The notes under the pieces are model-generated. The model was not told the origin of the DNA. It searched no databases and saw only the letters and a list, made by a program, of their open reading frames with translations. Shown piece by piece: positions 8,473 to 16,075 of a stretch of DNA of 33,711 nt. The stretch comes from Candidatus Poribacteria bacterium (lineage in GTDB: Bacteria > Poribacteria > WGA-4E > WGA-3G): the NCBI GenBank assembly GCA_021295735.1, contig JAGWBU010000083.1, positions 1 to 33,711 on the forward strand. Direction: 5' to 3'. A program made the position numbers and the translations under genes. Position 1 is the stretch's first letter. Every line of letters begins with the position of its first letter.

Positions 8473-8501
8473 TTGCAATATATCCGATCAAATTGTAAAA
8501 T
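8473..8501 (+). promoter_or_regulatory. Sigma70-type promoter for the Gfo/Idh gene
   Basis: -35 TTGCAA (8473-8478), 17-bp spacer, -10 TAAAAT (8496-8501). The -10 is identical to that of the promoter at 584. The leader to the start at 8539 would be short, about 30 nt, containing CAGGAG. Confidence 0.55.
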
Positions 8502-8538
8502 ACGCACAAGTTTTACGAACTTTCAGGAGAATCTCTAA

Positions 8539-9489
8539 ATGCTAAAAGCAGGATTTATTGGTGCTGGAGGACGCAGCCAAGGTGCACATTATCCGAGTGT
8601 CAACCGTCTTGAAGAAGATGTTGAAATGTCCGCAGCGTGCGAACTTGACGAAGGCAAACTCGCGCAGGTCGCGCAAAAATATGAGTTTCCGCATACGTTC
8701 ACAGACCATCATAAGATGTTGGATACAATGGATTTAGACGTTGTTTATTGTGTGATGAACGAGAAATGGATTTTGCAACCAGCGTTAGACTGTCTGAATG
8801 CGGGAAAACATATATTTATTGAAAAACCGCCGGGCGCAACGAGCGATGAGACACAACAATTATTGGAAGCAGCCGTCGCCAACGATGTCTACTGTATGGT
8901 CGGCTTTCAACGGAGATTTGCCGCTGTCACACGCGAAGCGATGCGCCGTGTCGCAGAAAAAGGCCCCGTCTCATTAGCAGTCACAACATTTAACAAGCAG
9001 ATGATCGGTGGTAATAGAGAATTTACCACAACGCTTTGGAATGATGTCTGTCACGTTGTTGATTTGCTCCGTTATATGGCAGGTGGTGAACCAGTTGAAG
9101 TTACAGCACATCGCGACATTTTTGGTGCTGAACAACGCAATTTTTACACCGCTTATGTCCGTTTTGATAATAATGTCACAGGTGTTGTTTTCGGTAATCG
9201 TGCATCAGGTGGACGTGTGCTGCGCTCTGAGTTGCATGGTGTCGGTATCGGATGTTACATGAAAATCCCCGAAGAAATCGAAATTTATGAGAACAACAAT
9301 AGGCATGTAATGGGAGGTTGGGAAGTTGATGGTGTTGACCAGCGCGATTCGCCAAGTTACGAAGGTGTGCTTACAATGCACCAACACTTCGTTGACTGCG
9401 TCCAGAACAAAAAAGTTCCGCTTACTGATCTCCGTGATGTCATTCATTCTATTCACCTTGTTGACCAAATAGAGGGTCCCTTACCTTAG
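8539..9489 (+). CDS. Gfo/Idh/MocA family oxidoreductase
   Basis: 316 residues. NAD(P)-dependent sugar or cyclitol dehydrogenase family. The N-terminal Rossmann motif is GFIGAGGRS (5-13), the conserved EKPPG follows at 95-99, and the C-terminal alpha/beta domain contains VCHVVDLLRYMAGGEPVEV, where the DxxxH-like catalytic region usually lies. The ribosome site is CAGGAGA. 24 bases separate it from the second PhyH gene, with which it forms a two-gene operon, suggesting sequential oxidation of one substrate. Substrate unknown. Confidence 0.9.
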   Translation: MLKAGFIGAGGRSQGAHYPSVNRLEEDVEMSAACELDEGKLAQVAQKYEFPHTFTDHHKMLDTMDLDVVYCVMNEKWILQPALDCLNAGKHIFIEKPPGATSDETQQLLEAAVANDVYCMVGFQRRFAAVTREAMRRVAEKGPVSLAVTTFNKQMIGGNREFTTTLWNDVCHVVDLLRYMAGGEPVEVTAHRDIFGAEQRNFYTAYVRFDNNVTGVVFGNRASGGRVLRSELHGVGIGCYMKIPEEIEIYENNNRHVMGGWEVDGVDQRDSPSYEGVLTMHQHFVDCVQNKKVPLTDLRDVIHSIHLVDQIEGPLP

Positions 9490-9513
9490 AAGAAAATTAG
9501 GAGGACTAAAAAG

Positions 9514-10377
9514 ATGCTTGATGAACGCCATCTCCAGCATCAAATCACTGACGAACAGCTCTGTGCGTTAAATGCAGACGGATATTTCACCGTTGAAGAC
9601 GCACTACCTTTGCAACTTGTTGTCCAGTTAGAGCAACGAGTTGACGCTATCTATAAAACACATTTAGATGCTGAATATGACCCATACACCAAAAAACGGA
9701 TGACACCACACGACAACTTTTTCTATCCGAATTTTCTTGGTAAAGACCAAATCTTTGTCAATGTTTTGGATTGGTATAAAACCTTTCCAAAAGTATGGGG
9801 TATTTTGGGATGGAATATCTACTCTTACCATAGTCATTTTATTATTACACCGCCACGACCCGAATCTTTACGCGGTAAAACGTCACCACTCGGTTGGCAT
9901 CAAGATAGTGGTCGTGTTAACATTGAGATAGAGAGTTCGCCTCGCCCACGTCTATCAATCAAAGTTGTCTATTGGCTTTCAGATTGCTCAGAGTCGGGAC
10001 GCGGAAATTTTTATGTTATTCCAGGAAGCCATCTGTGGGATACATTTGAACGACCACAAGACGGTTCGGTCCCTGAAGGTGCTACTGCCGTTTGTTGTAA
10101 ACCGGGTGACGCTGTCTTTTTTGATAGACGTATATGGCATGCGCGTAGTCAAAATGATTCGAACATCACACGGAAAGGGCTTTTTTACGGATACGGATAC
10201 CGATGGTTACGCAGTAAAGACGATATGACGATCCCTTCAGGCTTATTTGAACAAAACGATCCGATCCGACAACAACTTCTTGGAGGCGGCACCAATGCCA
10301 ATGGACATTTTTCTCCAAAGGATGTGGATGTGCCTTTGAAGGTCTGGCTTGAAGAGAAAGGTGTTATCTCAATATAA
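9514..10377 (+). CDS. Phytanoyl-CoA dioxygenase (PhyH) family protein, second copy
   Basis: 287 residues with a strong AGGAGG ribosome site. Unlike the first copy, it keeps the canonical facial triad: His129-Gln-Asp131 in LGWHQDSG, distal His209 in RRIWHARSQN, and an arginine (about 220) for 2-oxoglutarate. VIPGSHLWDT matches the family. It is therefore likely an active Fe(II)/2-oxoglutarate oxygenase. The two PhyH proteins in this window are only distantly alike. Substrate unknown. Confidence 0.9.
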   Translation: MLDERHLQHQITDEQLCALNADGYFTVEDALPLQLVVQLEQRVDAIYKTHLDAEYDPYTKKRMTPHDNFFYPNFLGKDQIFVNVLDWYKTFPKVWGILGWNIYSYHSHFIITPPRPESLRGKTSPLGWHQDSGRVNIEIESSPRPRLSIKVVYWLSDCSESGRGNFYVIPGSHLWDTFERPQDGSVPEGATAVCCKPGDAVFFDRRIWHARSQNDSNITRKGLFYGYGYRWLRSKDDMTIPSGLFEQNDPIRQQLLGGGTNANGHFSPKDVDVPLKVWLEEKGVISI

Positions 10378-10383
10378 CACCTT
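10358..10383 (+). terminator. Hairpin spanning the second phyH stop codon
   Basis: AAGGTGTTAT (10358-10367) and ATAACACCTT (10374-10383) form a perfect 10-bp stem with a 6-base loop. The TAA stop (10375-10377) lies inside the second arm. No T-run follows, so intrinsic termination is uncertain. Confidence 0.4.
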
Positions 10384-10468
10384 GACATTATATCAAGTCT
10401 GTGGTATGCTTTAATCGCATCGTGGGCGCAAGGGGGCTACCACTCCCTGCCTACGGTGTTTCCACCTC

Positions 10469-10492
10469 TTGTAGGAGGGGTTTTAAACCCCG
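10469..10492. repeat. TTGTAGGAG-led hairpin, copy 1
   Basis: TTGTAGGAG (10469-10477) followed by GGGG-ttttaaa-CCCC and CGA. The same lead sequence precedes different stems at 10544 and 20169. Confidence 0.5.
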
Positions 10493-10543
10493 ATAAACGC
10501 TTGGAGTTCGTAGTCGTGCAATTCATGGCACCTCTTACATTTC

Positions 10544-10569
10544 TTGTAGGAGCGCTTTGTAAGCGCGAT
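10544..10569. repeat. TTGTAGGAG-led hairpin, copy 2
   Basis: TTGTAGGAG followed by GCGCTT-tgt-AAGCGC and CGAT. The upstream CTTACATTT is shared with copy 3 at 20169, where the stem is quite different (CGACC/GGTCG). Confidence 0.5.
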
Positions 10570-10577
10570 GCATAGTA

Positions 10578-10600
10578 GCCAGCGCGCTCCGCGTGCTGGC
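10578..10600. repeat. GGA-loop hairpin
   Basis: GCCAGCGCGC-tcc-GCGTGCTGGC, ten pairs with one G:T wobble. Read on the other strand the loop is GGA, as in the hairpins at 6292-6308 and 11273-11289. Confidence 0.5.
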
Positions 10601-10758
10601 CGTCGCGCCTTTTGTGGAAGCACTTTAGTAAGAAGCGCGCGATATATTGTTGTTGAAAACGGTTCACACATCAGTATAAATTCGTTTTCAATAATACAGA
10701 GTGATAAAGTTTGTAGGTTGGGTTGGGTAGAGTTTGCGAAACCCATAAATCAACGCTA

Positions 10759-10815
10759 TGAATGCCTTTATGGCATTCAGCCAAATCAACGCAGCATGCG
10801 CGTATGGCATGCTGC
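10759..10815. repeat. Two adjacent hairpins joined by the CCAAATCAACGC linker
   Basis: TGAATGCC-tttat-GGCATTCA (10759-10779), then the linker GCCAAATCAACGC, then GCAGCATGC-gcgtatg-GCATGCTGC (10791-10815). The same 9-bp second stem recurs at 23727-23763 with a different loop. Confidence 0.6.
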
Positions 10816-10900
10816 GGGCGTCAATTTAAGGATTTATTTCAGGTTTCACACATTTTAACCCAAACAACACCGGAACCCAATTGTAGGGGCGGGTCTCCGG

Positions 10901-11060
10901 TGAATGCCAAAAGGCATTCATACCCGGTGAATGACTAAAGACGAATGCGCTTGGTAGAATACGCTTTTGGTATTCTACATTTTGGTGCCCGCCAGTTGTT
11001 TGAATACATCAGCAATGGCGGGGCACAGAGACCCCACCAAATGCCAAAAAGCGCATTTGG
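10901..11060. repeat. Three more variable-stem hairpins
   Basis: TGAATGCC-aaaa-GGCATTCA (10901-10920), GTAGAATAC-gcttttg-GTATTCTAC (10954-10978) and CCAAATGC-caaaaagc-GCATTTGG (11037-11060), the last running directly into CGTTGATTTGGC. The stems differ, but the loops and adjacent pairs resemble CCAAAAGCG or its complement. Confidence 0.6.
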
Positions 11061-11363
11061 CGTTGATTTGGCCCTACAAGGTGTGCCAGGATTTATCCCC
11101 TAAATTGACACCTATGGGGGTAGAGTTTGCGAAACCCAACCTACTTATAACTAATGTAAGAGGCGCAATGAATTGCGCGACTACAAACGCTGATATTCTT
11201 AAAATCCGCGAAATCTGTGTAATCCGTATCATCTGTGATTCAGACAACAAAATCCAACACAAAGAGGTTGACGGCACACGGAGTGTGCCTACTACTTTTA
11301 ATCGCACATCTAAATCGGTTATTTATAAACTACCGTATTAAAACCAATTATTGAGGTATAAAA

Positions 11364-12380
11364 ATGTTTCAAAACCTATCGATTCAATCTATTGGGGTTG
11401 CACTGTTAATAGCAGCGCTTATGATTCCATTAGCTTTAGCGGAGAATGAAGTGGAAAAACCGAAAGAACTTAAAGTGGGCATGATAGCCCCAGATTTTAC
11501 GTTGAAAGATGAAACCGGGACCGAACGTAGTCTCAGTGAATTCTTAGGAAAGAAAAGCGTTGTCCTCGCCTTTTATCCGAAAGACTTTACCGGTGGCTGA
11601 ACAGCCGAACTCCAGTCGCTCCGGGATAAATTGAGCGACATAAAAGAAACCGAAACTGTCTTGTTCGGTGTCAGTGTAGACAACGTTGAGTCGCATAAAA
11701 AATTTAAAGAACAAGAAAAGTTCGGATTTTCATTGTTGGCTGATACTGAATTTGAGGTAAGCAAGCAGTACAGCGGGGTTATGGAAAGGTTTAACGCTTC
11801 AAAACGGACGACTTTCATTATTGATAAGGCAGGATATATCCGTGCAATTGATAAAAAAGTCAAAGTGCAGACGCATGGTGAAGATGTTGTAAAACTGCTT
11901 AAGAAAGCACTGCCAAAAATAGAAGTTGGGCAGCCTGCTCCCGATTTTATCGCCAGGGATGGCGCAGGAAAAACACACCAACTCAGCAAGTTACAGGACA
12001 AAAAGAACGTGGTTTTAGCGTTTTATCCGCGTGATTTTGGGCGTGGCTGAACGGCTGAAGTTTGCTCGCTCCGTGATGAGTCGAGTAGTTTTGCTGAACA
12101 GGATGTCCAGGTCTTTGGGATTACTATCAATGATGCTGAGTCACATCAGAAATTTTCGAAAGAAAATGAACTGAATTTTCCACTGCTGATGGATACAGAA
12201 AAGAATCTTGCCTTACTCTTTGGTGCTGCTGCAGAAAAATCCGACAAACGTTTCAAGCGCTTGACGGTAATCATTGACAAAGCAGGAAAAATCGTGAAAA
12301 TTGACAAAGAGGTCAATCCAAGCACACACGGGTCAGATTTAGTGGATTTCTTCAAAACCGTTGATGCGTCAAAAGAATAA
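11364..12380 (+). CDS. Exported tandem peroxiredoxin, double selenoprotein (TGA read as Sec at residues 79 and 229)
   Basis: 338 residues if the in-frame TGA codons at 11598-11600 and 12048-12050 are read as selenocysteine. A signal peptide (LLIAALMIPLALA, cleavage likely after residue 26) precedes two AhpC/TSA (BCP-type) peroxiredoxin domains, about 36-185 and 187-335. In each, TGA falls exactly on the peroxidatic Cys: FYPKDFTGG-U-TAELQSLRD and FYPRDFGRG-U-TAEVCSLRD. Frame and homology continue past both codons to the TAA at 12378. A hairpin begins 15 bases after each TGA. Domain 2 keeps a Cys five residues later (Cys234), the BCP resolving position; domain 1 has Gln84 there. Expected role: thiol-dependent peroxide reduction outside the cytoplasm. 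A pseudogene with two stops is the alternative, made unlikely by the placement. Confidence 0.88.
11598..11639 (+). promoter_or_regulatory. Candidate bacterial SECIS element 1
   Basis: After the TGA (11598-11600), GTCGCTC (11615-11621) pairs perfectly with GAGCGAC (11633-11639), leaving an 11-base loop CGGGATAAATT with the early G residues typical of SelB-binding hairpins. The stem starts 15 bases past the TGA. It lies inside the coding sequence, as bacterial SECIS elements do. Confidence 0.65.
12048..12085 (+). promoter_or_regulatory. Candidate bacterial SECIS element 2
   Basis: After the TGA (12048-12050), CTCGCT (12065-12070) pairs with AG-t-CGAG (12079-12085, one bulged T), with loop CCGTGATG. 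The stem starts 15 bases past the TGA, the same distance as in element 1, and the string CGCTCCGNGAT is shared. Part of that identity is explained by the conserved SLRD codons. Confidence 0.5.
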
Positions 12381-12383
12381 TTG

Positions 12384-12995
12384 ATGACACGTAAGACTTT
12401 CTCGGCATTTCCTGCTTGGGTTGCTTTGGGAACTTCTGTAATTTTTAGTCCGTTTATTGTACCGATTGTAACGGCTATATTTGTTGTCCAAAAACATGCG
12501 ACTACAAATCAAGAAGTGATGCTTTGGCTTGCAATTGTGGCAACATTTGTTACGGTGCTACCGATATTGGCAATAGTTTTGCTATTTCGGTTTTCGAAGG
12601 TGAGTAATTTACATCTCCGTGCCAAAGAAGAACGACTAATACCGCTCTGCTTCACGTTAGTCAGCATGATTATAGGAACCATAATCCTTTACAAGATTGG
12701 GGCAAGTTCCAAGATCATTTGGGCGTGCATAGCTTATATTGTAAATAGCGTTGTGTTTTCTGCTATTACACCACTATGGAAAATTAGTTTTCATACCAGT
12801 GTTACAACCGGCTGTATAATGGTCTTAGTGTTCCTTGTAAATTCTAATTTAGTGTGGCTTTTTCTTCTTGTTCCACTTATAGCATGGGCAAGGGTTTACC
12901 GTGAACGTCACACACCTCTTCAAACGGTCATCGGCACGCTGTTAGCAATTGTTAACACGATGCTTGTTTTTTATTTTCTACCGATTTCTGGATAA
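12384..12995 (+). CDS. Multi-pass membrane protein, possibly PAP2-like phosphatase
   Basis: 203 residues from the ATG at 12384 (an in-frame TTG at 12381 is less likely). It starts 3 bases after the peroxiredoxin stop without a clear ribosome site, so translational coupling is likely. About six hydrophobic segments are visible. KISFHTSVTTG and ARVYRERHTPLQTVIG look like the reduced second and third motifs of the PAP2 superfamily (the SGH-like and SRxxxxxH-like parts), but the first motif KxxxxxxRP is not evident. Function therefore uncertain; lipid or isoprenoid phosphate metabolism is one possibility. Confidence 0.75.
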   Translation: MTRKTFSAFPAWVALGTSVIFSPFIVPIVTAIFVVQKHATTNQEVMLWLAIVATFVTVLPILAIVLLFRFSKVSNLHLRAKEERLIPLCFTLVSMIIGTIILYKIGASSKIIWACIAYIVNSVVFSAITPLWKISFHTSVTTGCIMVLVFLVNSNLVWLFLLVPLIAWARVYRERHTPLQTVIGTLLAIVNTMLVFYFLPISG

Positions 12996-13045
12996 AGTTC
13001 GTTGGTCGGGTTAAGGTGAAGAAAGTCAAATATAGTTGTTTCACA

Positions 13046-13861
13046 CTATGGAACATTCAATGACGTTTTAATTAAAGGTAGTAGATTATCCCAGTCACAT
13101 TGTAAGCAAAAATAATTACTTTCACCGATACGTTTTACTTCGCCATTACATTCAGGACAACTTGTGAGACGCTCAGTTTCATCAATATCTGTTTCAGATA
13201 ACGGTGGAAACATCAGCAGTTGTCCTATTGGCAGAGCAGGTTCTCGACTGGCGATATGTTGTTGCACAGCTTCAATTACCTCTTGTGCATTTAAATGGAG
13301 TGGTGGTGGTGCATTTTCTGTCAGATCAATAAAGCTGCTCCGGTAAAATCGAATGGTCTCAGCATCATTGACGCGACGCATGAACACCGTAAATTTACAT
13401 GGGGCTACCAAAAAAGCAGAAGAATCTAATATGTGGTGCTTCGCGCTTAAAGAAAGTTCATAGCCACCATATTCAAAGATGGAATTGCCTTGGTCCATCC
13501 AAATAGTATCTGGAGTATTCTGAAACACCTCATGGAGTTCATACGAACGAGTGACCGACAGAATTAAGACGTATCGCTGATACGGATACTGTGATAGAAG
13601 TTCAACTGGCAGAAAAGCTTGGGGTTCAGAAATTTGTTGGAGAAATGTTGTAAATGCTTTATATGCTGCTTCCTCAGCCCTTCGTAAAACCGAAAGATTC
13701 TGTCTCTGAAAGTTGAGCGTACGCCCCTCCGACTGTGAAATCGCTGCCTCACTGATGTAAAGTTCTGTTTGGACATCAACGTCTACAGTGCTATTTAGAC
13801 TACTGGGAATATGGAGACGCTGCACCGATTCTTCAGTGGTTTTGAGGACAAAAGGTAACAT
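13046..13861 (-). CDS. Uncharacterised protein with C-terminal zinc ribbon
   Basis: 271 residues; I do not recognise the family. The C-terminus carries CPECNGEV...YFCLQCDW (about 236-258), two CxxC knuckles of a zinc ribbon. The first 235 residues contain no motif I can name; a polar beginning is followed by alternating hydrophobic strands, with no signal peptide or membrane span. The gene stands alone between the membrane protein (convergent) and yebC (divergent). Ribosome site weak (CGGATT). Zinc ribbons of this kind often bind nucleic acid or protein, but that is a guess. Confidence 0.7.
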   Translation of the reverse strand: MLPFVLKTTEESVQRLHIPSSLNSTVDVDVQTELYISEAAISQSEGRTLNFQRQNLSVLRRAEEAAYKAFTTFLQQISEPQAFLPVELLSQYPYQRYVLILSVTRSYELHEVFQNTPDTIWMDQGNSIFEYGGYELSLSAKHHILDSSAFLVAPCKFTVFMRRVNDAETIRFYRSSFIDLTENAPPPLHLNAQEVIEAVQQHIASREPALPIGQLLMFPPLSETDIDETERLTSCPECNGEVKRIGESNYFCLQCDWDNLLPLIKTSLNVP

Positions 13862-13953
13862 AGCAATCCGTTTTACACCGTAAACTTATAGATACAGCAA
13901 TTGTAACACATCCCGTTTTTCTGTTCAACCCAAAATCCTTATCTACATTTTAT

Positions 13954-13982
13954 TTGTATCTTCTGCTGCTATGTGCTATACT
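13954..13982 (+). promoter_or_regulatory. Promoter for the yebC-ruv cluster
   Basis: -35 TTGTAT (13954-13959), 17-bp spacer, -10 TATACT (13977-13982), about 100 bases before the yebC start. It fits sigma70 spacing and could drive yebC through yajC. Confidence 0.5.
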
Positions 13983-14084
13983 ATTTATAGGCGTTACGCC
14001 AACTATATATCTTCGGTTTTCGTATGTCCCTGATGCATACCAAGCTTTATTCCATTGAACTGAAATTAAGAAAGGACACAGATT

Positions 14085-14831
14085 ATGTCAGGACACTCTA
14101 AATGGTCAACAATTAAACATAAAAAGGCGGCAAACGATTCTAAACGTGGCAAACTTTTTTCCCGGTTAATTAAGGAAATTACGGCTGCCGCACGTCTTGG
14201 TGGTGGAGATGTTGATATGAATCCCCGCCTTCGTACCGCAATTTCAACAGCAAAGTCAAGTAACCTTCCTAATGATAACATTGAAAAGGCGATTCTTCGT
14301 GGCACTGGCGAGCTTGAAGGAGAATCTTTAGAAGAAGTCGTCTATGAAGGATACGGGCCCGGCGGTGTCGCGCTCATAATAGAGGTGATAACTGACAACC
14401 GTAATCGTACCATTGCCGCCGTTCGACATGCGCTGAGCAAGTTTGATGGTAGAATCGGTGAACGCGGATGTGTCGCATGGGGATTTGATAAATGCGGACT
14501 CATCGTTGTTGATGCAGATAGCATTGATGAAGAAGAGTTGTTTATGGTCGCTGCAGATGCTGGTGCTGAAGATTTAACACCCTTGGAAGGGACTATTGAA
14601 ATTATCACACCATTCGAACAGTTTGATAACGTCGTCACTGCTATTCAATCCACTGACGCAACCATTCAATTAGCAGAAATCAGCATGATTCCTCAAAATA
14701 CCGTTAAACTTGAAGGTAAAGAGGCAGAACGTATGCTACGACTCATGGGGACGTTGGACGAACTGGACGACGTGCAGAAAGTTTACGCTAACTTTGACAT
14801 TCCAGACGATATCCTTGAAGCAGCAGCGTAA
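14085..14831 (+). CDS. yebC: YebC/PmpR family protein
   Basis: 248 residues, full family length. The start MSGHSKWSTIKHKKAANDSKRGKLFSR is the family signature, followed by NLPNDNIEKAI and GGVALIIEVITDNRNRT. Family members act as transcription regulators (PmpR) and, as shown for some, relieve ribosome stalling; which applies here cannot be told. Ribosome site AAAGGA. It lies 18 bases before ruvC, an arrangement common in bacteria. Confidence 0.96.
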   Translation: MSGHSKWSTIKHKKAANDSKRGKLFSRLIKEITAAARLGGGDVDMNPRLRTAISTAKSSNLPNDNIEKAILRGTGELEGESLEEVVYEGYGPGGVALIIEVITDNRNRTIAAVRHALSKFDGRIGERGCVAWGFDKCGLIVVDADSIDEEELFMVAADAGAEDLTPLEGTIEIITPFEQFDNVVTAIQSTDATIQLAEISMIPQNTVKLEGKEAERMLRLMGTLDELDDVQKVYANFDIPDDILEAAA

Positions 14832-14849
14832 TTACAGGATCCATTGTTA

Positions 14850-15350
14850 ATGATTATTCTTGGGATTGACCCCGGTATTGCAAATACAGGTTACGGTATC
14901 GTTCAATCCAACGCAAGCCGCGTCCAACCACTTCACTTCGGAAATATCCAAACCAGCTCAAAAACTGTATCAGAGAAACGTTTAAAAAAAATATATGATA
15001 CTGTAACCGAATTGATTGCCCAGTTTGACGTAGAATCCGTAGTACTTGAAGATGTTTTCTTCAACAAAAACGTTAGCAGTGCGTTTAGCGTTGGCGAAGT
15101 AAAAGGGATAGTAAAATTGGCAGCGGTGAACATAGGAACTCCTGTGGCAACCTATACACCATTACAAGTTAAACAATCTGTCGTTGGGTACGGGAAAGCA
15201 ACAAAGATTCAGGTACAAAGAATGGTTCAGGCACTACTTAAACTTAAAGAATTACCACAACCCGACCACGCTGCTGATGCTTTAGCTGTCGCAATTTGTC
15301 ACGCCCGTTCCCACAAAATGATCCAACTGCGACAAAAATATGAAAAGTAG
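14850..15350 (+). CDS. ruvC: Crossover junction endodeoxyribonuclease RuvC
   Basis: 166 residues from the ATG at 14850; AGGA lies 10 bases upstream, and an in-frame TTG at 14844 is the alternative. It resolves Holliday junctions with RuvAB. Acidic active-site residues are visible: Asp7 in ILGIDPG, Glu67 in VVLEDVF, and the C-terminal PDHAADALAVAICHA with Asp139 and Asp143. Length matches the family (160-175). Confidence 0.96.
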   Translation: MIILGIDPGIANTGYGIVQSNASRVQPLHFGNIQTSSKTVSEKRLKKIYDTVTELIAQFDVESVVLEDVFFNKNVSSAFSVGEVKGIVKLAAVNIGTPVATYTPLQVKQSVVGYGKATKIQVQRMVQALLKLKELPQPDHAADALAVAICHARSHKMIQLRQKYEK

Positions 15351-15383
15351 ATTTCACTAAACGCTGAAAGGAAACACATCAGC

Positions 15384-15980
15384 ATGATTGCTCATGTAAA
15401 AGGAACGCTTGCCTATATAGGTACAAAAGAGGTAGTCGTAGATGTGAACGGTATCGGCTATTTAGTTGAAGTTGCTGAGCGAACACTCAGCGGATTACCT
15501 GCCATTGGCGAACCTGTTACGTTTTATACCTACTATAACCAAAATCGGGAAAATGAAATTAAACTTTACGGGTTCACTTCACGAGACGCTCTCAAAATGT
15601 TTGAAATGGCACTCACCGTCAAAGGCGTTGGTCCGGCACTTGCACAAAATATAGTTACAAGACTATCACCTTCACAATTCCAACAAGCTGTTCTTAAAGA
15701 AAACATGGCAATTTTAATGCGAGTCCCTCGGTTGGGTAAAGAACTCGCGCAGCTTATCGTCCTAAAGCTGAAAAGAAACATCGCCAAAATCAAATTAGAA
15801 GAAAAAGTTGACGTTGACGGCGTAGGTTCAACGCATCAAGAAGTTATTAATGTACTGGTTAACCTTGGAGCATCAGAACTTGAGGCTGAACAAGCGGTAG
15901 AAAAGGCGCAAGAATCTCTTGGTGAGAATGCTGAGCGTGATGCGCTGGTGAAGGAAGCACTCCGATATATCCGAAATTAA
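15384..15980 (+). CDS. ruvA: Holliday junction branch migration protein RuvA
   Basis: 198 residues. N-terminal OB fold beginning MIAHVKGTLAYIGTKEVVVDVNGIGY, then tandem helix-hairpin-helix motifs (MALTVKGVGPALAQNI and MRVPRLGKELAQLI), then a flexible linker and the C-terminal domain that binds RuvB. Ribosome site GAAAGGAAA. Directly between ruvC and ruvB. Confidence 0.97.
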   Translation: MIAHVKGTLAYIGTKEVVVDVNGIGYLVEVAERTLSGLPAIGEPVTFYTYYNQNRENEIKLYGFTSRDALKMFEMALTVKGVGPALAQNIVTRLSPSQFQQAVLKENMAILMRVPRLGKELAQLIVLKLKRNIAKIKLEEKVDVDGVGSTHQEVINVLVNLGASELEAEQAVEKAQESLGENAERDALVKEALRYIRN

Positions 15981-16075
15981 TCTTTTTATTATCACAGATA
16001 ATGTGAATTTTGCTAAAATGCAAAACACACTTTAAAACGAAACTGTTATGAACATCCTTATGTCAGGACAACAAA

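Larger units (their letters stand above)
10378..11363. repeat. 986-bp intergenic island of hairpin repeats
   Basis: No gene is supported here; the open frames run straight through palindromes. From left to right: two TTGTAGGAG-led hairpins (10469, 10544), GCCAGC..tcc..GCTGGC (10578-10600), a 21-base string GGGTAGAG..GAAACCCA present twice (10725 and 11118), hairpins with variable stems and related loops (10759, 10791, 10901, 10954, 11037), copies of GCGTTGATTTGG in both orientations, an inverted repeat pair (10820-10843 with 11086-11109), an ATCCGCG..GATTCAGACAA repeat (11204-11247) and GGCACAC-gga-GTGTGCC (11273-11289). The region looks like stacked insertions of small elements. Confidence 0.8.

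Noticed and set aside
10437-11341. Several open frames of 76-124 codons in the repeat island
   Set aside because: They run through palindromic repeats on both strands, have no ribosome sites and resemble no protein.
10378-11363. CRISPR array
   Set aside because: Repeats are irregular in length, spacing and orientation, and the units are self-complementary hairpins of several families, not a constant repeat with unique spacers.
11364-12380. Three separate genes or a pseudogene with two nonsense mutations
   Set aside because: The two TGA codons fall precisely on the peroxidatic Cys of two independent domains, frame and domain homology are intact throughout, and hairpins lie at equal distances behind both codons.
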